Position numbers and translations under genes: made by a program
The notes under the pieces: generated by a model
Told to the model about the DNA's origin: nothing
Seen by the model: only the letters and a program-made list of their open reading frames with translations
The model's database searches: none
Part shown: one piece after another, positions 60,490-61,503 of the stretch
Numbering within the stretch: the stretch's first letter is position 1
Layout: each line of letters starts with the position of its first letter
DNA from: Bryobacteraceae bacterium
Lineage (GTDB): Bacteria; Acidobacteriota; Terriglobia; Bryobacterales; Bryobacteraceae
Direction: 5' to 3'
Length of the DNA: 61,503 bases
NCBI GenBank assembly: GCA_025980435.1
Contig: JAICXK010000002.1
Location: 1-61,503, forward strand

Positions 60490-60753
60490 TTAGAGGCCGC
60501 TCCGGTCTTTGGCGAGTTCCGATTCTCTCTCCGTGCGCAGCAACTTGTCGGTGTCCACATCAGCCAGGGAGCCTTCCAGAGCATTCCAGGGCTCTAGTTG
60601 CGCATCCCGAGGCATCGTCGACCAAGCCTCAATCGCCTCATGAACAGCTTCCTGTAGGCTCACTCCGCGGCTGCTCGCCAAACTCTTGAACCGCCGCAGT
60701 TCCGATTCGGGTAGCCGAACCGAGAGAACTTTTGAATGCTGACTTGCTGACAT
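60490..60753 (-). CDS. Ribbon-helix-helix antitoxin
   Basis: The 87-residue protein has an N-terminal ribbon-helix-helix (KVLSVRLPESELRRFKSLASSRGVSLQEAVHEAIEAW) and a long polar tail for toxin binding. It directly precedes the PIN gene at 60082. The next locus (60812) is divergent, with 58 bases between starts, so the two loci share a control region. Confidence 0.82.
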   Translation of the reverse strand: MSASQHSKVLSVRLPESELRRFKSLASSRGVSLQEAVHEAIEAWSTMPRDAQLEPWNALEGSLADVDTDKLLRTERESELAKDRSGL

Positions 60754-60776
60754 GCTTGCATTCTAGCAGTTCTCCC

Positions 60777-60812
60777 TTGACTGATGTGTCTGATGCTATA
60801 TTAGTGGCATCA
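60777..60812 (+). promoter_or_regulatory. Promoter and palindromic operator of the rightmost VapBC
   Basis: TTGACT (60777-60782) and TATTAG (60799-60804) are 16 bases apart and resemble -35 and -10 boxes. TGATGC (60791-60796) and GCATCA (60807-60812) form a perfect inverted repeat around the -10, ending on the first base of the start codon. This is a good operator for a ribbon-helix-helix antitoxin. Confidence 0.6.
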
Positions 60813-61063
60813 TGAGCATCAGAACCACCGTCACGCTGGACGATGATGTAATAGACCGTGTCAAGCAACAGAGCCGGTCTCGAGGAGAGTCCTTTCGCGA
60901 AACTCTCAATCAGCTCTTGCGTTCAGCGCTCGTGGCCTCTGAAACGCAGCCGAGGCGTAGAGAATTTCGGGTGAAGCCACACCATGGCGGTTACTATCCG
61001 GGCTTGAATTATGACTGTACGGAGTCGCTGCTTGAGTATCTTGAAGGCCCGCAGCATCGATGA
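60812..61063 (+). CDS. Ribbon-helix-helix antitoxin (VapB type)
   Basis: The 83-residue protein starts MSIRTTVTLDDDVIDRVKQQSRSRGESFRETLNQLLRSAL, a ribbon-helix-helix. The C-terminal tail with HHGGYYPGLNYDCTESLLEYLEG is typical of VapB partners of short PIN toxins. It overlaps the toxin gene by four bases (ATGA). Confidence 0.87.
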   Translation: MSIRTTVTLDDDVIDRVKQQSRSRGESFRETLNQLLRSALVASETQPRRREFRVKPHHGGYYPGLNYDCTESLLEYLEGPQHR

Positions 61064-61488
61064 CCATCGTCGATGTGAACGTTCTTCTTTACGCCTATCA
61101 GGCCGATTCTCCGCAGCATCGGCCCGCCAAGGAATGGCTAGATGCGCTGTTTGCCGGAGAAGAGGTTATCGGTTTGCCATGGATTACGTTATGGGCGTTT
61201 CTCCGCATCAGCACGAATTCCCGCGCTTGGCCTTCTCCCATGCCGGCGGCGACAGCTTTACAGCACGTCCGCGACTGGTTGGCCCAACCGGGTGTGGTGA
61301 TCGTGCAACCCGGGCCCCGTCATTTGGAACTGTTGGAACGGTTCGTCATTCAGGATCGTGCCACCGGCCCGCTGGTGAGCGATGCTTCCCTGGCCGCACT
61401 GGCCGTCGAAAACGGGGCGGAACTTGCCTCAACTGATCGGGATTTCGCCCGATTCCCGCAGCTTCGCTGGGTGAATCCGGCGCCCTAA
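61060..61488 (+). CDS. VapC-type PIN toxin
   Basis: The 142-residue PIN protein begins MTIVDVNVLLYAYQADSPQH (first Asp). It has GLPWITLWAFLRISTNSRAW (a hydrophobic stretch where the usual Glu is not obvious), then LVSDASLAALAVENGAELASTDRDFARFP with the later acidic residues. This branch often starts DVNVLLYA. The missing central Glu is compatible with the family but not checked. It is the last gene in the window. Confidence 0.86.
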   Translation: MTIVDVNVLLYAYQADSPQHRPAKEWLDALFAGEEVIGLPWITLWAFLRISTNSRAWPSPMPAATALQHVRDWLAQPGVVIVQPGPRHLELLERFVIQDRATGPLVSDASLAALAVENGAELASTDRDFARFPQLRWVNPAP

Positions 61489-61503
61489 AGTTCTAGTGAT
61501 CAA

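Overview
The window looks like a chromosomal segment of an acidobacterium, most likely of the Solibacter/Bryobacter type. This is inferred from gene content, not from a marker gene. It carries two Oar-like TonB-dependent receptors with an N-terminal carboxypeptidase-regulatory domain, two FG-GAP/VCBS proteins with an ASPIC/UnbV C-terminus, several exported TPR proteins, a winged-helix/TolB-propeller regulator, a DUF4097 protein and a BshC bacillithiol ligase. I found no rRNA, tRNA, CRISPR array, transposase or phage gene.

Layout. 1-4.0 kb: a mazEF locus with a frameshifted toxin, an exported metalloprotease and a twice-frameshifted wHTH/TolB regulator. 4.1-10.8 kb: ROK sugar kinase, sugar porter and isoprenylcysteine-methyltransferase-like protein; a Phd/VapC cassette lying between two copies of a ~40-bp repeat; an APC permease; a DUF47-PiT phosphate pair. 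10.8-15.8 kb: TonB receptor, DUF5666 protein, DksA-like zinc finger. 16.4-21.9 kb: minus-strand run of molybdopterin oxidoreductase, PhzF, two unknowns, macro domain, class V aminotransferase. 22.1-28.2 kb: GH27 alpha-galactosidase, SDR remnant, DUF4126, a cupin_4/JmjC oxygenase coupled to a Tat-signal protein made of DPDKKPA heptads, NagA, VapBC. 28.2-33.3 kb: a five-gene cluster of esterase, ATP-grasp ligase, GCS2-type carboxylate-amine ligase, M29-type aminopeptidase and second ATP-grasp-like protein. 33.3-38.4 kb: mutarotase, alditol-oxidase-like flavoprotein, two overlapping TIR genes (one frameshifted), phosphoglucomutase. 38.4-49.3 kb: CRTAC1-like protein, TonB receptor, TPR, FecR, coiled-coil and Cys-rich proteins, POTRA/HEAT-like protein, DUF4870, MFS. 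49.3-56.1 kb: threonine aldolase, HemW-like, BshC, DUF4097, and a seven-heme cytochrome fused to parvulin and TPR domains. 56.1-61.5 kb: HicBA, TPR plus CRTAC1-like pair, Uma2 and two divergent VapBC loci.

The best candidates for an undescribed system are the amidoligase/peptidase/esterase cluster (28.2-33.3 kb), which probably makes and trims a small amide-linked metabolite, and the oxygenase/heptad-repeat pair (24.65-26.22 kb), which looks like an enzyme with a dedicated repetitive protein partner. Other striking signals are the toxin-antitoxin cassette bracketed by a duplicated convergent gene junction and the heme/parvulin/TPR fusion. Six toxin-antitoxin loci lie in 61 kb. Four toxin or effector-type and regulator genes carry single-base frameshifts; these could be real decay or assembly error.
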